Positions 8,173 to 15,608 of a stretch of 64,000 nucleotides of DNA are shown one piece after another. The position numbers and the translations under genes were made by a program. The notes beneath the pieces were generated by a model. That model was not told where the DNA came from, did no database searches, and saw only the letters and a program-made list of their open reading frames with translations. Source of the DNA: JBMNGN01 sp050949865 (lineage in GTDB: Bacteria; Bacillota; Syntrophomonadia; Syntrophomonadales; Syntrophomonadaceae); contig JBMNGN010000004.1 in NCBI GenBank assembly GCA_050949865.1, positions 434,001-498,000 on the forward strand. The letters are read 5' to 3'. Each line of letters opens with the position of its first letter. Position 1 is the stretch's first letter.

Positions 8173-9021
8173 TCAATAGAGACTTCCGGTATTAAGTATA
8201 GGCTGAGCGCCCCTATCGGATATGATAGCGACTAATAGGTTATTGATCATAGCCATTTTACGTTCTTCGTCCAAAGGCAATGAGGCTTCTTCTAAATGGG
8301 CTATTGCCATTTGAGCCATACCTACAGCGCCTTCGACTATTTTCTGCCGAGCTGCTATAATAGCAGCTGCCTGTTGTCTTTGCAGCATAGCACTGGCAAT
8401 TTCGGTGGCATATGCCAGATGAGTCAAGCGTGCTTCTAATACCTTAACACCAGCCACGGACAGTCGGTACTGTAATTCACTTGACAGTTCATTGGCAACT
8501 TCCTCAGTATTTCCGCGTAGAGAATAACCGCCTTGGTCAAAATCATCATAAGGGTATTTGGTAGCTACATGACGCAGGGCGGTTTCGCTTTGAATCTCTA
8601 CAAATTCCTCATAATTATCAACATCAAAGATAGCCTTGGCAGAATCAATTACTTTAAAGACAACTACTGCAGCAATTTCAACCGGATTACCAGATACATC
8701 ATTAACTTTTAAGGTTTTGCTGTTGAAGTTGCTTACACGTAAAGAGACAGTTGGGCGTGCTGAAAAAGGAACTGTCATCCAGAAACCGCTTTCCCGAATA
8801 CTGCCCATATACCTGCCAAAAAAAGTAACCACCCGTGCCTGATTAGGTTGGGCAATGGTTAGACTACAGGCAATGACTATGATAATCAGAATAAGAACGA
8901 CTCCCAAGACAAACATGGCAGGGGTCAGCTGAAGAAATGAATAAACTGCCCCAATCAAAAGAATAAAACCTAGGGCTAAAGCAAGAAAGCCATTGATTTT
9001 CCATGCGTTTTTTTCCTGCAT
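8173..9021 (-). CDS. SPFH/band-7 membrane protein
   Basis: 282 residues. Two closely spaced hydrophobic segments (about residues 10-55) anchor it. An SPFH domain follows (ARVVTFFGRYMGSIRESGFW, RVSNFNSKTLKVND), then an alanine-rich coiled-coil tail (AMLQRQQAAAIIAARQKIVEGAVG), as in stomatin/flotillin proteins that oligomerise on membranes. SD AAAGGTGGGAG precedes the ATG. Probably organises a membrane complex; the cargo is unknown. Its pairing with a ribbon-helix-helix gene is notable. Confidence 0.85.
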   Translation of the reverse strand: MQEKNAWKINGFLALALGFILLIGAVYSFLQLTPAMFVLGVVLILIIIVIACSLTIAQPNQARVVTFFGRYMGSIRESGFWMTVPFSARPTVSLRVSNFNSKTLKVNDVSGNPVEIAAVVVFKVIDSAKAIFDVDNYEEFVEIQSETALRHVATKYPYDDFDQGGYSLRGNTEEVANELSSELQYRLSVAGVKVLEARLTHLAYATEIASAMLQRQQAAAIIAARQKIVEGAVGMAQMAIAHLEEASLPLDEERKMAMINNLLVAIISDRGAQPILNTGSLY

Positions 9022-9263
9022 AGTGCTCCCACCTTTCTTATGTTATCTTGATGATATCACTTTGATATACCTAAGTCTATAGAACAATTAAAGCGGCAGG
9101 GAATTTGGAGGTTTATTCCAGGGATAACCTCGACAAATCTAAATAGTAAATGGAGGATTCTACCCACTTGCGCTTATCTTTTTTGCCAGAAAAGCCTGGC
9201 TGCTGGCGTCATCATTACTGCCCGTAGGTGTGCCGGCAGGAAGATCTTCCTCCTGACTGTCTG

Positions 9264-9272
9264 TGGTATAAT
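9264..9272 (+). promoter_or_regulatory. Extended -10 promoter for cvpA
   Basis: TGGTATAAT provides an extended -10 (TGN plus perfect TATAAT), 38 bp before the cvpA GTG. No good -35 was seen, as is common with extended -10 promoters. Confidence 0.5.
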
Positions 9273-9309
9273 TTAATGATAATATAATTGCTTCTTTTGG
9301 TGATTTAAG

Positions 9310-9942
9310 GTGCATTTCAATCAGTTAGACCTAATAATAGGACTCATTATATTGTTTAGCATTATAGGCGGGTTGCAAAAAGGCTTCATAGATGCCCTGG
9401 GAGGTATTATTGGAATAGTCCTCGCCCTATTCTTAGGGGTCGTGTATTACGATGAATGCGCAAATTGGCTGGAACAGGCTTTTGGAATTACGACTAACCT
9501 GGCCAGGCTCATTGAGGCAAAAATTCCGGCAGCAGCGGTTAAAGTGAACTCCAAGATTATGGAGTCCTTTGGGGCAGCAGCAGGTTATACTAACCCAGGA
9601 GAATATCTGGCCTATTTATTAACCCTGGTCATCAGTTTTGTATTTATACTGCTGGTCGGCAATATCCTTATTAAGTTGCTTTTTAGCCTGGCTCATCACG
9701 TCCTGGCCAGGGGAGCCCTGGAGTGGGTAAATAGGGTTTTAGGGGCGGGGCTGGTTGCAGCTAAGAACCTATTAATAACTGCAGTAATCCTGGGGATCAC
9801 CCTCCCGGTTATTCAAACCGGGAGAGAGATGGGATTGGATAGTGCTATATATGTTTATAACCTGATTAATAAATCATTCCTGGCACCGCAATTGATTTTG
9901 GCCTTTGACACGGTTAAAAACTTCATAATACTTAACGTATAA
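9310..9942 (+). CDS. cvpA: CvpA family membrane protein
   Basis: 210 residues from a GTG with GGTGATTTAAG upstream. The first helix LDLIIGLIILFSIIGGLQKGFIDALGGIIG is typical of CvpA/colicin V production proteins, with three further membrane segments near 30-50, 100-130 and 150-170. In other bacteria CvpA supports envelope homeostasis; its molecular activity is not settled. The downstream aminopeptidase starts 57 bp later and could share the transcript. Confidence 0.75.
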   Translation: MHFNQLDLIIGLIILFSIIGGLQKGFIDALGGIIGIVLALFLGVVYYDECANWLEQAFGITTNLARLIEAKIPAAAVKVNSKIMESFGAAAGYTNPGEYLAYLLTLVISFVFILLVGNILIKLLFSLAHHVLARGALEWVNRVLGAGLVAAKNLLITAVILGITLPVIQTGREMGLDSAIYVYNLINKSFLAPQLILAFDTVKNFIILNV

Positions 9943-9998
9943 GTGGGATTGTTTAATGGAAATATAGGAAAAATTACAAAAGGAGGATTTGAGCTGTC

Positions 9999-11387
9999 AT
10001 GGAAAACAAGAAAGGCAAGGGAAACGTGAGGGCATGGACGGAAATAACCGAGGATATGGCAGGAGAGGCCATTAATTTTAGTAAGGGGTACATGCATTTT
10101 CTCAACCAGGCGAAAACAGAGCGGGAAGGGGTAGAATATATTATTGAAGCTGCGGTAAAACACGGGTTTATACATATGAATCAGGCGGAAAAACTTGAAC
10201 CCGGATGTAAGCTTTATTTCAGCTACAAAAACAAGGTAGCTGCCTTAATAGTAGCCGGGGACCAGCCGGTTAAGAACGGGATGAATCTGGTGGTTTCCCA
10301 TCTTGATTCCCCCCGCCTGGATCTGAAAGCCAATCCATTGTACGAAGCTGACGGGCTGGCATTATTTAAAACCCACTATTACGGTGGAATTAAGAAATAC
10401 CAGTGGCTCTCGATGCCGCTGGCCTTACACGGGGTAATAGTAAAAAAGGACGGCAATTTGATCAAGGTAAACGTTGGTGAGCAGGAGGACGATTTTGTTT
10501 TGACCATATCGGATCTCTTGCCTCATCTAGCCAAAGATCAAATGAATAAAAAGATGTCAGAAGCCGTAACTGGTGAAGGGCTAAATATAATTGTCGGTAA
10601 CCGGGCTTTGAATAATGATGATGAAGGAGTAAAACAGAATATAATCAAGATACTGGAAGACCGGTATGGAATAGATGAAAAAGATTTTACCAGTGCCGAA
10701 TTACAACTGGTACCAGCTTTCAAGGCAAGAGAGGTAGGTTTCGACCGGAGCATGGTAGGAGCCTACGGCCAGGATGATCGTGTATGTGCTTATGCATCAC
10801 TACAGGCCATTTTAGAAGTAAACCATCCCAGCCGCACGGCGGTATGTCTTTTTGTGGATAAAGAGGAAATAGGCAGTGTAGGAAATACAGGGCTACAGTC
10901 ACTTTTACTGGAGAATATGGTCGTAGAATTGCTGCATAAGGAAGGGATCAGTGACTATTATTCTGTAAGGCATTCTTTGGCCAATTCTCATTGCCTGTCT
11001 GCCGATGTGAACGCGGCAATTGATCCGAACTACCCAGAAGTATTCGAAAAATTAAACAACAGTTTTTTGGGCAATGGAGTTGTATTGACCAAGTTTACTG
11101 GCTCGCGGGGTAAGAGCGAATCCAATGATGCTCACCCTGAGTACCTTGGCAGGTTAAGAAAACTATTTGATGACCATGGTGTAGTATGGCAAACCGGAGA
11201 GCTGGGCAAGGTGGATATCGGAGGCGGGGGAACGGTTGCCCAGTATGTGGCAAGGTACGGCGCTGAAGTAGTAGATTGTGGGGTAGCTATACTGGGAATG
11301 CATTCTCCTTTTGAAATTGCCAGCAAGGCAGACATTTATGCGGCATATAAGGCATATAAAGCTTTTATGCAATCATTTACACCCTAA
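9999..11387 (+). CDS. apeB: M18 family aminopeptidase
   Basis: 462 residues, usual for the family. Metal and catalytic motifs occur in order: VVSHLDSPRLDLK (His/Asp), QDDRVCAYASLQA (Asp), VDKEEIGSVG (Glu pair), SADVNAAIDP and the C-terminal HSPFEIASKAD (His). Such cytoplasmic zinc enzymes clip N-terminal, often acidic, residues from peptides and form dodecamers. SD AAAGGAGG lies upstream of the ATG. No special link to its neighbours is evident. Confidence 0.9.
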   Translation: MENKKGKGNVRAWTEITEDMAGEAINFSKGYMHFLNQAKTEREGVEYIIEAAVKHGFIHMNQAEKLEPGCKLYFSYKNKVAALIVAGDQPVKNGMNLVVSHLDSPRLDLKANPLYEADGLALFKTHYYGGIKKYQWLSMPLALHGVIVKKDGNLIKVNVGEQEDDFVLTISDLLPHLAKDQMNKKMSEAVTGEGLNIIVGNRALNNDDEGVKQNIIKILEDRYGIDEKDFTSAELQLVPAFKAREVGFDRSMVGAYGQDDRVCAYASLQAILEVNHPSRTAVCLFVDKEEIGSVGNTGLQSLLLENMVVELLHKEGISDYYSVRHSLANSHCLSADVNAAIDPNYPEVFEKLNNSFLGNGVVLTKFTGSRGKSESNDAHPEYLGRLRKLFDDHGVVWQTGELGKVDIGGGGTVAQYVARYGAEVVDCGVAILGMHSPFEIASKADIYAAYKAYKAFMQSFTP

Positions 11388-11435
11388 AACTTGAATAGTT
11401 TCAACTAAGGTCGATTTTAAAAAGGGGGAGAGTAA

Positions 11436-12470
11436 TTGGAAGAGGTCAGGTTAACCAACCTGGTTAGAGCTGCAGGTTGAGCGGCTAAAATAGGACCAGG
11501 GGTTCTAGAAACCATATTAAGAGATTTGAAATACCCCGGGGACAGCAAATTGCTGGTAGGCATAGAGACCAGGGATGATGCCGGGATATATAAACTTAAT
11601 GAAGAAACAGCTATTATTCAAACGGTGGATTTTTTTACCCCTATGGTGGATGATCCGTATGTTTTTGGACAAATAGCCGCCACCAATGCTCTTAATGACA
11701 TTTATGCCATGGGGGGGACCCCACTCCTGGCATTAAACATTGTCTGTTTCCCCCAGTGCCTGGATATGCAAATACTAAAGCTTATCCTTGAAGGAGGTTT
11801 ATCCAAAGTAAGAGAGTCTGGTGCTTTAATAGCGGGCGGGCATACAGTAGATGACAACGAACCTAAATATGGTCTTGCTGTAAGCGGCCTGGTTCACCCG
11901 GATCGGATTATTAGGAATAATACCGCATTGCCCGGAGACCTATTATTCCTGACCAAGCCATTGGGCAGTGGAGTAGTTTCAACTGCTATCAAAGCCCAAA
12001 TGGCTTCCCCGGATGCATATAACGATGCCGTGTCCTGGATGACTGCTTTGAACAAGGTAGCGGGTGAAGTAATAAAACAGATTGGAGTTAGTGCCGCCAC
12101 TGATATTACTGGATTTGGTCTAATTGGCCATGCCTATGAAATGGCTTTTGGCAGCGACGTGCAGCTAGAGATTTATACCGACCGTCTGCACTTTATTACC
12201 GAATCGAGGGAATATGCTGCTATGGGATTAGTACCGGGAGGAGCATATGCCAACCGGGATTATCTAGTTGATAAAATAATCTACGAAAGGGATGTAGCTG
12301 AACCAGTTAAAGATATGATATTCTCCCCCGAAACTGCAGGAGGCTTGTTAATCGCGGTCCCGGAAGCCAAAGCGGACTCCTTATTGCGTGCAATGCAGCA
12401 AAGCCGCTGCCTGTGCTATATGATGGGACGGGTAAGGAGGAAAGGGTTTGATCGGATTAAGATTAATTAA
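11436..12470 (+). CDS. selD: Selenide, water dikinase (selenophosphate synthetase) with selenocysteine at codon 15
   Basis: The frame opens at TTG 11436 (SD AAAGGGGGAGAG) as LEEVRLTNLVRAAG, then meets an in-frame TGA at 11478-11480 followed by AAKIGPG. The family motif at this spot is (C/U)-G-or-A-AK-(I/L)-GPG, so TGA encodes selenocysteine at the catalytic position. About 344 residues in total. ATP-binding motifs follow (QTVDFFTPMVDDPY, ATNALNDIYAMGG, AGGHTVDD). It makes selenophosphate from selenide and ATP for selenocysteine insertion. A small stem (GGTT...AACC, about 11499-11511) after the UGA may belong to the SECIS. Automated calls would start at 11526 and lose the active site. Confidence 0.95.
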
Positions 12471-12495
12471 CAGCTAAGGATGGGGAGGGCTTAGT

Positions 12496-12681
12496 TTGGA
12501 ACGCAAGAGTTTTAATCTGGGCGATATCGTCAGGATGAAAAAAAAACATCCGTGTGGCAGCTTAAACTGGCAAATCATCAGAATAGGGGCTGACATTAAG
12601 ATAAAATGTCAGGGTTGTGGCCGGTTGGTTATGCTGCCCAGGAGCCAATTTGAAAAGCGAATGATAAAAGTTGAGGAATAG
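12496..12681 (+). CDS. DUF951 family small zinc-binding-like protein
   Basis: 61 residues from a TTG with a GGGGAGGG ribosome site. FNLGDIVRMKKKHPCGSLNW and CQGCGRLVMLPR match DUF951: a KKxHPCG motif plus a CxxC pair that could bind zinc. Common in Firmicutes, often near ychF or rpsF. The molecular role is unknown. Confidence 0.8.
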   Translation: MERKSFNLGDIVRMKKKHPCGSLNWQIIRIGADIKIKCQGCGRLVMLPRSQFEKRMIKVEE

Positions 12682-12754
12682 CAGAATAGCTCTAAACAAA
12701 CCATAATTTCCTGCATATACTATACTAAAAAATTATGCCCAGGGAGGGAATAAT

Positions 12755-12970
12755 ATGGAAATCAAAGCTTTTTCAGGTACCAACTTCAGTACCGGAGATT
12801 TGGTTACGGTTAAAAGTATGCCTCCGGATGAGCAGTTCTGCATTATAGGATTTAAAACCTTGGAAAATTCCAAACCGGTAGCTGTACTCAAGGCTTTATT
12901 CAATGATACTTACATCATTGAAAAGCCGATATCCGAACTTAAAAGCCTGTTAACCAGAGGGCTATTATGA
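12755..12970 (+). CDS. Small protein of unknown function
   Basis: 71 residues with a strong SD (AGGGAGGG). The sequence has a beta-rich look (FSTGDLVTVKSMPPDEQFCIIGFK) and no motif I recognise. It lies between the DUF951 gene and the rpsF promoter, so it is probably the last gene of the selD-side transcript. Confidence 0.55.
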   Translation: MEIKAFSGTNFSTGDLVTVKSMPPDEQFCIIGFKTLENSKPVAVLKALFNDTYIIEKPISELKSLLTRGLL

Positions 12971-12981
12971 TAAATTATAGG

Positions 12982-13010
12982 TTGCACCTTGGCGGTTAAA
13001 CTGCTATAAT
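12982..13010 (+). promoter_or_regulatory. Sigma-A promoter for the rpsF operon
   Basis: TTGCAC at 12982-12987, a 17-bp spacer, then perfect TATAAT at 13005-13010. Transcription would begin near 13017, giving a leader of about 72 nt. Confidence 0.75.
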
Positions 13011-13024
13011 TACCTGAAGTCCCT

Positions 13025-13070
13025 GTTCCGGTTTAACCGGAACCATACCTATTTTATACTAGGTTGTCCG
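13025..13070 (+). promoter_or_regulatory. Structured rpsF leader, candidate S6:S18 binding site
   Basis: The short leader holds one tight hairpin (arms 13025-13033 and 13035-13043) and a second weaker stem (ACCTA/TAGGT, 13047-13064), followed by CCG just before the SD. In other bacteria the S6:S18 complex represses its operon through a leader stem with a CCG element near the ribosome site. The match here is by position and CCG only. Confidence 0.35.
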
Positions 13071-13088
13071 TAGGGAGGAGGTGTAACG

Positions 13089-13379
13089 ATGCGCACGTAT
13101 GAGGTAATGTTTGTTCTAAAGCCAGATTTATCCGAAGAAATTATTGCCGAAACCAAGGACAGGCTGCTCAACACCATTTCAGAGTTCAATGGTGAATTGA
13201 TTAATCAGGCTGATAATTGGGGAAAAAGACGCCTTGCGTATAGTATTGATGACTATATGGAAGGCATTTATTGTTTGTGGTATTTCAAGGGGCTGCCGGA
13301 AACAGTTAAAGAGCTCGATCGCGTAATAAAACTTTCGGATAAAATTCTGCGCCATATAATCATCCGCAATGATGAGTAA
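13089..13379 (+). CDS. rpsF: 30S ribosomal protein S6
   Basis: 96 residues, ordinary length for S6. MRTYEVMFVLKPDLSEE at the start and WGKRRLAYSIDDYMEGIYCLW in the middle are family hallmarks; S6 binds 16S rRNA with S18. SD GGGAGGAGG. First gene of rpsF-ssb-rpsR. Confidence 0.96.
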   Translation: MRTYEVMFVLKPDLSEEIIAETKDRLLNTISEFNGELINQADNWGKRRLAYSIDDYMEGIYCLWYFKGLPETVKELDRVIKLSDKILRHIIIRNDE

Positions 13380-13424
13380 GGTAGTTATTTCCAGGCTGGT
13401 TTGTTTAGAGGGGAGGTTACTGGT

Positions 13425-13862
13425 TTGAATCGCGTGATATTGATTGGAAGGTTAACTCGGGATCCTGAATTAAGGTACACTCCAAACGGTACTGCGGTAT
13501 GTAGTTTTACTCTGGCGGTTAGTCGCAGGTATAAAAGGGATGAAGCCGATTTTATACCGGTGATTACTTGGATGAAGTTGGCGGAACATTGCGCCAACTA
13601 TTTGGGAAAAGGGAGAATGGTAGCCGTTGATGGCAGATTGCAAGTCCGTTCTTATCAAGCCCAGGATGGACAGAAGAAATGGATTACGGAAGTAATTGGG
13701 GAAGATGTACAATTTCTAGACAGAGGCGGGACAAGTTCACACTTTCAGTCAATGCAAACCAGTAAATCCAGCGGCGAAGATTGGAGCGACTTAGGTCGGG
13801 AAATAATCGTGGATGATATCGACATCGTGGACAGGGATGACGATGATGACATTCCATTCTAA
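13425..13862 (+). CDS. ssb: Single-stranded DNA-binding protein
   Basis: 145 residues from TTG 13425 (LNRVILIGRLTRDPELRYTPNG), chosen for the SD GAGGGGAGG. The OB fold covers about the first 105 residues. The acidic tail ends DRDDDDDIPF, the conserved tip that recruits replication and repair proteins. Lies between rpsF and rpsR, the standard arrangement. Confidence 0.95.
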   Translation: MNRVILIGRLTRDPELRYTPNGTAVCSFTLAVSRRYKRDEADFIPVITWMKLAEHCANYLGKGRMVAVDGRLQVRSYQAQDGQKKWITEVIGEDVQFLDRGGTSSHFQSMQTSKSSGEDWSDLGREIIVDDIDIVDRDDDDDIPF

Positions 13863-13882
13863 GACAAAGGAGGAACCGAGGG

Positions 13883-14107
13883 TTGAAGAAAGATAGGCGA
13901 AAAAAGCGGCGGCAATGCAACTTCTGTGCCGACAAAATAGAGTCTATAGATTATAAGGAAATTTCCAAACTTCGGCGGTATATAACCGAAAGAGGCAAAA
14001 TACTGCCGAGAAGAATAACCGGTAATTGCGCTAATCACCAGAGACAACTTACCGTAGCTATTAAGCGAGCCAGGACGATGGCATTATTGCCATATACATC
14101 AGAATAA
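13883..14107 (+). CDS. rpsR: 30S ribosomal protein S18
   Basis: 74 residues from a TTG with SD AAAGGAGG. CNFC and a further Cys/His pair (GNCANH) suggest the zinc-binding form. DYKEISKLRRYITERGKILPRRITG is the S18 core. Binds S6 in the 30S platform. A terminator follows directly. Confidence 0.96.
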   Translation: MKKDRRKKRRQCNFCADKIESIDYKEISKLRRYITERGKILPRRITGNCANHQRQLTVAIKRARTMALLPYTSE

Positions 14108-14119
14108 GCGCCACTGAAG

Positions 14120-14142
14120 AGCCCTCCTTGAGGGCTTGTTTT
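14120..14142 (+). terminator. Rho-independent terminator after rpsR
   Basis: AGCCCTC (14120-14126) pairs with GAGGGCT (14130-14136), followed by TGTTTTAT. It separates rpsF-ssb-rpsR from yybS-rplI, though some read-through is likely because the next gene starts only 54 bp on. Confidence 0.75.
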
Positions 14143-14195
14143 ATCAAATTGGTTTAGGTAATAGATGTTCCTTGGGAGTAAATTGGGGTGATACT

Positions 14196-15149
14196 GTGCC
14201 TTTCATCTGGAGTTTGGCAGCCACCTCCATAATTTGCATATTAATGTGTGTGATACCAGCCCTTTTTATATTATTAGCAGTTTTGTGGGGTGTGCTGCTG
14301 GTTGTTTCTGCCTGTTATATTGAAAAGGCGCAATTGATAGCAATTTTTTTAATAAACAATTTAATCTATTATTTACTAGCTGGATTCAGTACCGTATTTT
14401 TTAGTATTATCTTTTTTGGGGCAGCATATCTGGCTATGAGTATTGCTGCCAATTACCGGCAAGGGTACTATGAAATACAAAAATGGGGAATAATTATCGG
14501 GCTTTTAAGCGTATCGTTCTTTCTTATTTCCCTTTACACAAGCCCGGAGGGGCTTTCGACGGTCCAGACCCAGCTGGAAGGATACCTTAATAACACCATC
14601 CAAACCTATGATGATTCCGGGTTGCTTGAGTTTTATGCCAACCAGGGTATAAGCCGGGCTGAGATTGAGCGGAGCCTATCACAAGTAATGGAACAAATAA
14701 TTCGGTATTTGCCGGCATTTTACTACCTTCAGGCAATAATGGCAGTATTTTTCACCTCTATCGTAGCTGCATACATTGGCCGTAAATACGGGATTGATCG
14801 TCTAATAAAGAAACCTTTTTCGGAAGAGATTATGCCCTGGCAGTTGGTTTGGGTAGCTATCCTGGGGTTGGTATTTTGGATCGGGGATAAAAATAATATG
14901 TCAACCTTGTATTCCATAGGTTCTAACCTGTTAGTAGTTTTAGTACCCATAGCCATGTATTACGGGCTATCCGTAGTTGTTTATAGTATTAAAAGAAGCT
15001 CATTCAAAACCTGGTTGATCATAGCAATGGTTATACTAACCCTGATTTTCCCGATTTCAGTGGTAATTTTTTTAAGCTTAGCCGGTTTATTCGATTCTTT
15101 GATAGACTATAGAAAAGTCCGGACAGTGAAGGAGGATGGAAATCAGTGA
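14196..15149 (+). CDS. yybS: DUF2232 (YybS-like) multi-spanning membrane protein
   Basis: 317 residues from GTG 14196 with SD GGGGTGATA; upstream in-frame starts lie in the terminator. Eight or so hydrophobic segments and a soluble stretch near residues 125-180 fit DUF2232. In many Firmicutes it sits with gdpP and rplI next to rpsR. Here its stop overlaps rplI by 4 bp and gdpP is absent from the usual slot. The function is unknown. Confidence 0.75.
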   Translation: MPFIWSLAATSIICILMCVIPALFILLAVLWGVLLVVSACYIEKAQLIAIFLINNLIYYLLAGFSTVFFSIIFFGAAYLAMSIAANYRQGYYEIQKWGIIIGLLSVSFFLISLYTSPEGLSTVQTQLEGYLNNTIQTYDDSGLLEFYANQGISRAEIERSLSQVMEQIIRYLPAFYYLQAIMAVFFTSIVAAYIGRKYGIDRLIKKPFSEEIMPWQLVWVAILGLVFWIGDKNNMSTLYSIGSNLLVVLVPIAMYYGLSVVVYSIKRSSFKTWLIIAMVILTLIFPISVVIFLSLAGLFDSLIDYRKVRTVKEDGNQ

Positions 15150-15592
15150 AAGTAATATTGCTTCGGGAAATTAAGAACCTTGGTAAAGAGGGAGATATTA
15201 AGGATGTATCTGATGGATATGCCCGAAATTACCTAATTCCCAAGGGATTAGCCGCTGAAGCAACTGCTAATCGGCTGAAAGAAAATCAGGAAAAGAAACT
15301 GCGCGTACAGAAACAGAAGGAACGGGAAAAAAATGAGGCCCAATACTTTAAAGAACAATTGGATGGAAAAGCTTTAACGATTAAGGTTAAAACTGGCGGA
15401 GGAAACAAACTCTTCGGTTCGGTTACTTCCAGGGAAATATCGGCAATAATCTCCGAACAACTTGGCATATCCCTGGATAAAAAGAAAATTGATTTAGCCG
15501 AGCCGATTAAGCATTTAGGGGAATATGCAGTTAAAATTCGATTGTATCCGTCAATTCAAGCAGTAATAAATATAATAGTCACTGCAGAATAA
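15146..15592 (+). CDS. rplI: 50S ribosomal protein L9
   Basis: 148 residues. MKVILLREIKNLGKEGDIKDVSDGYARNYLIPKGLA is the N-terminal rRNA-binding domain, followed by the long connecting helix (about 40-75) and the C-terminal domain. It overlaps yybS by ATGA. Normal length. Confidence 0.96.
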   Translation: MKVILLREIKNLGKEGDIKDVSDGYARNYLIPKGLAAEATANRLKENQEKKLRVQKQKEREKNEAQYFKEQLDGKALTIKVKTGGGNKLFGSVTSREISAIISEQLGISLDKKKIDLAEPIKHLGEYAVKIRLYPSIQAVINIIVTAE

Positions 15593-15608
15593 ATTAGGAG
15601 AGGAGAAA

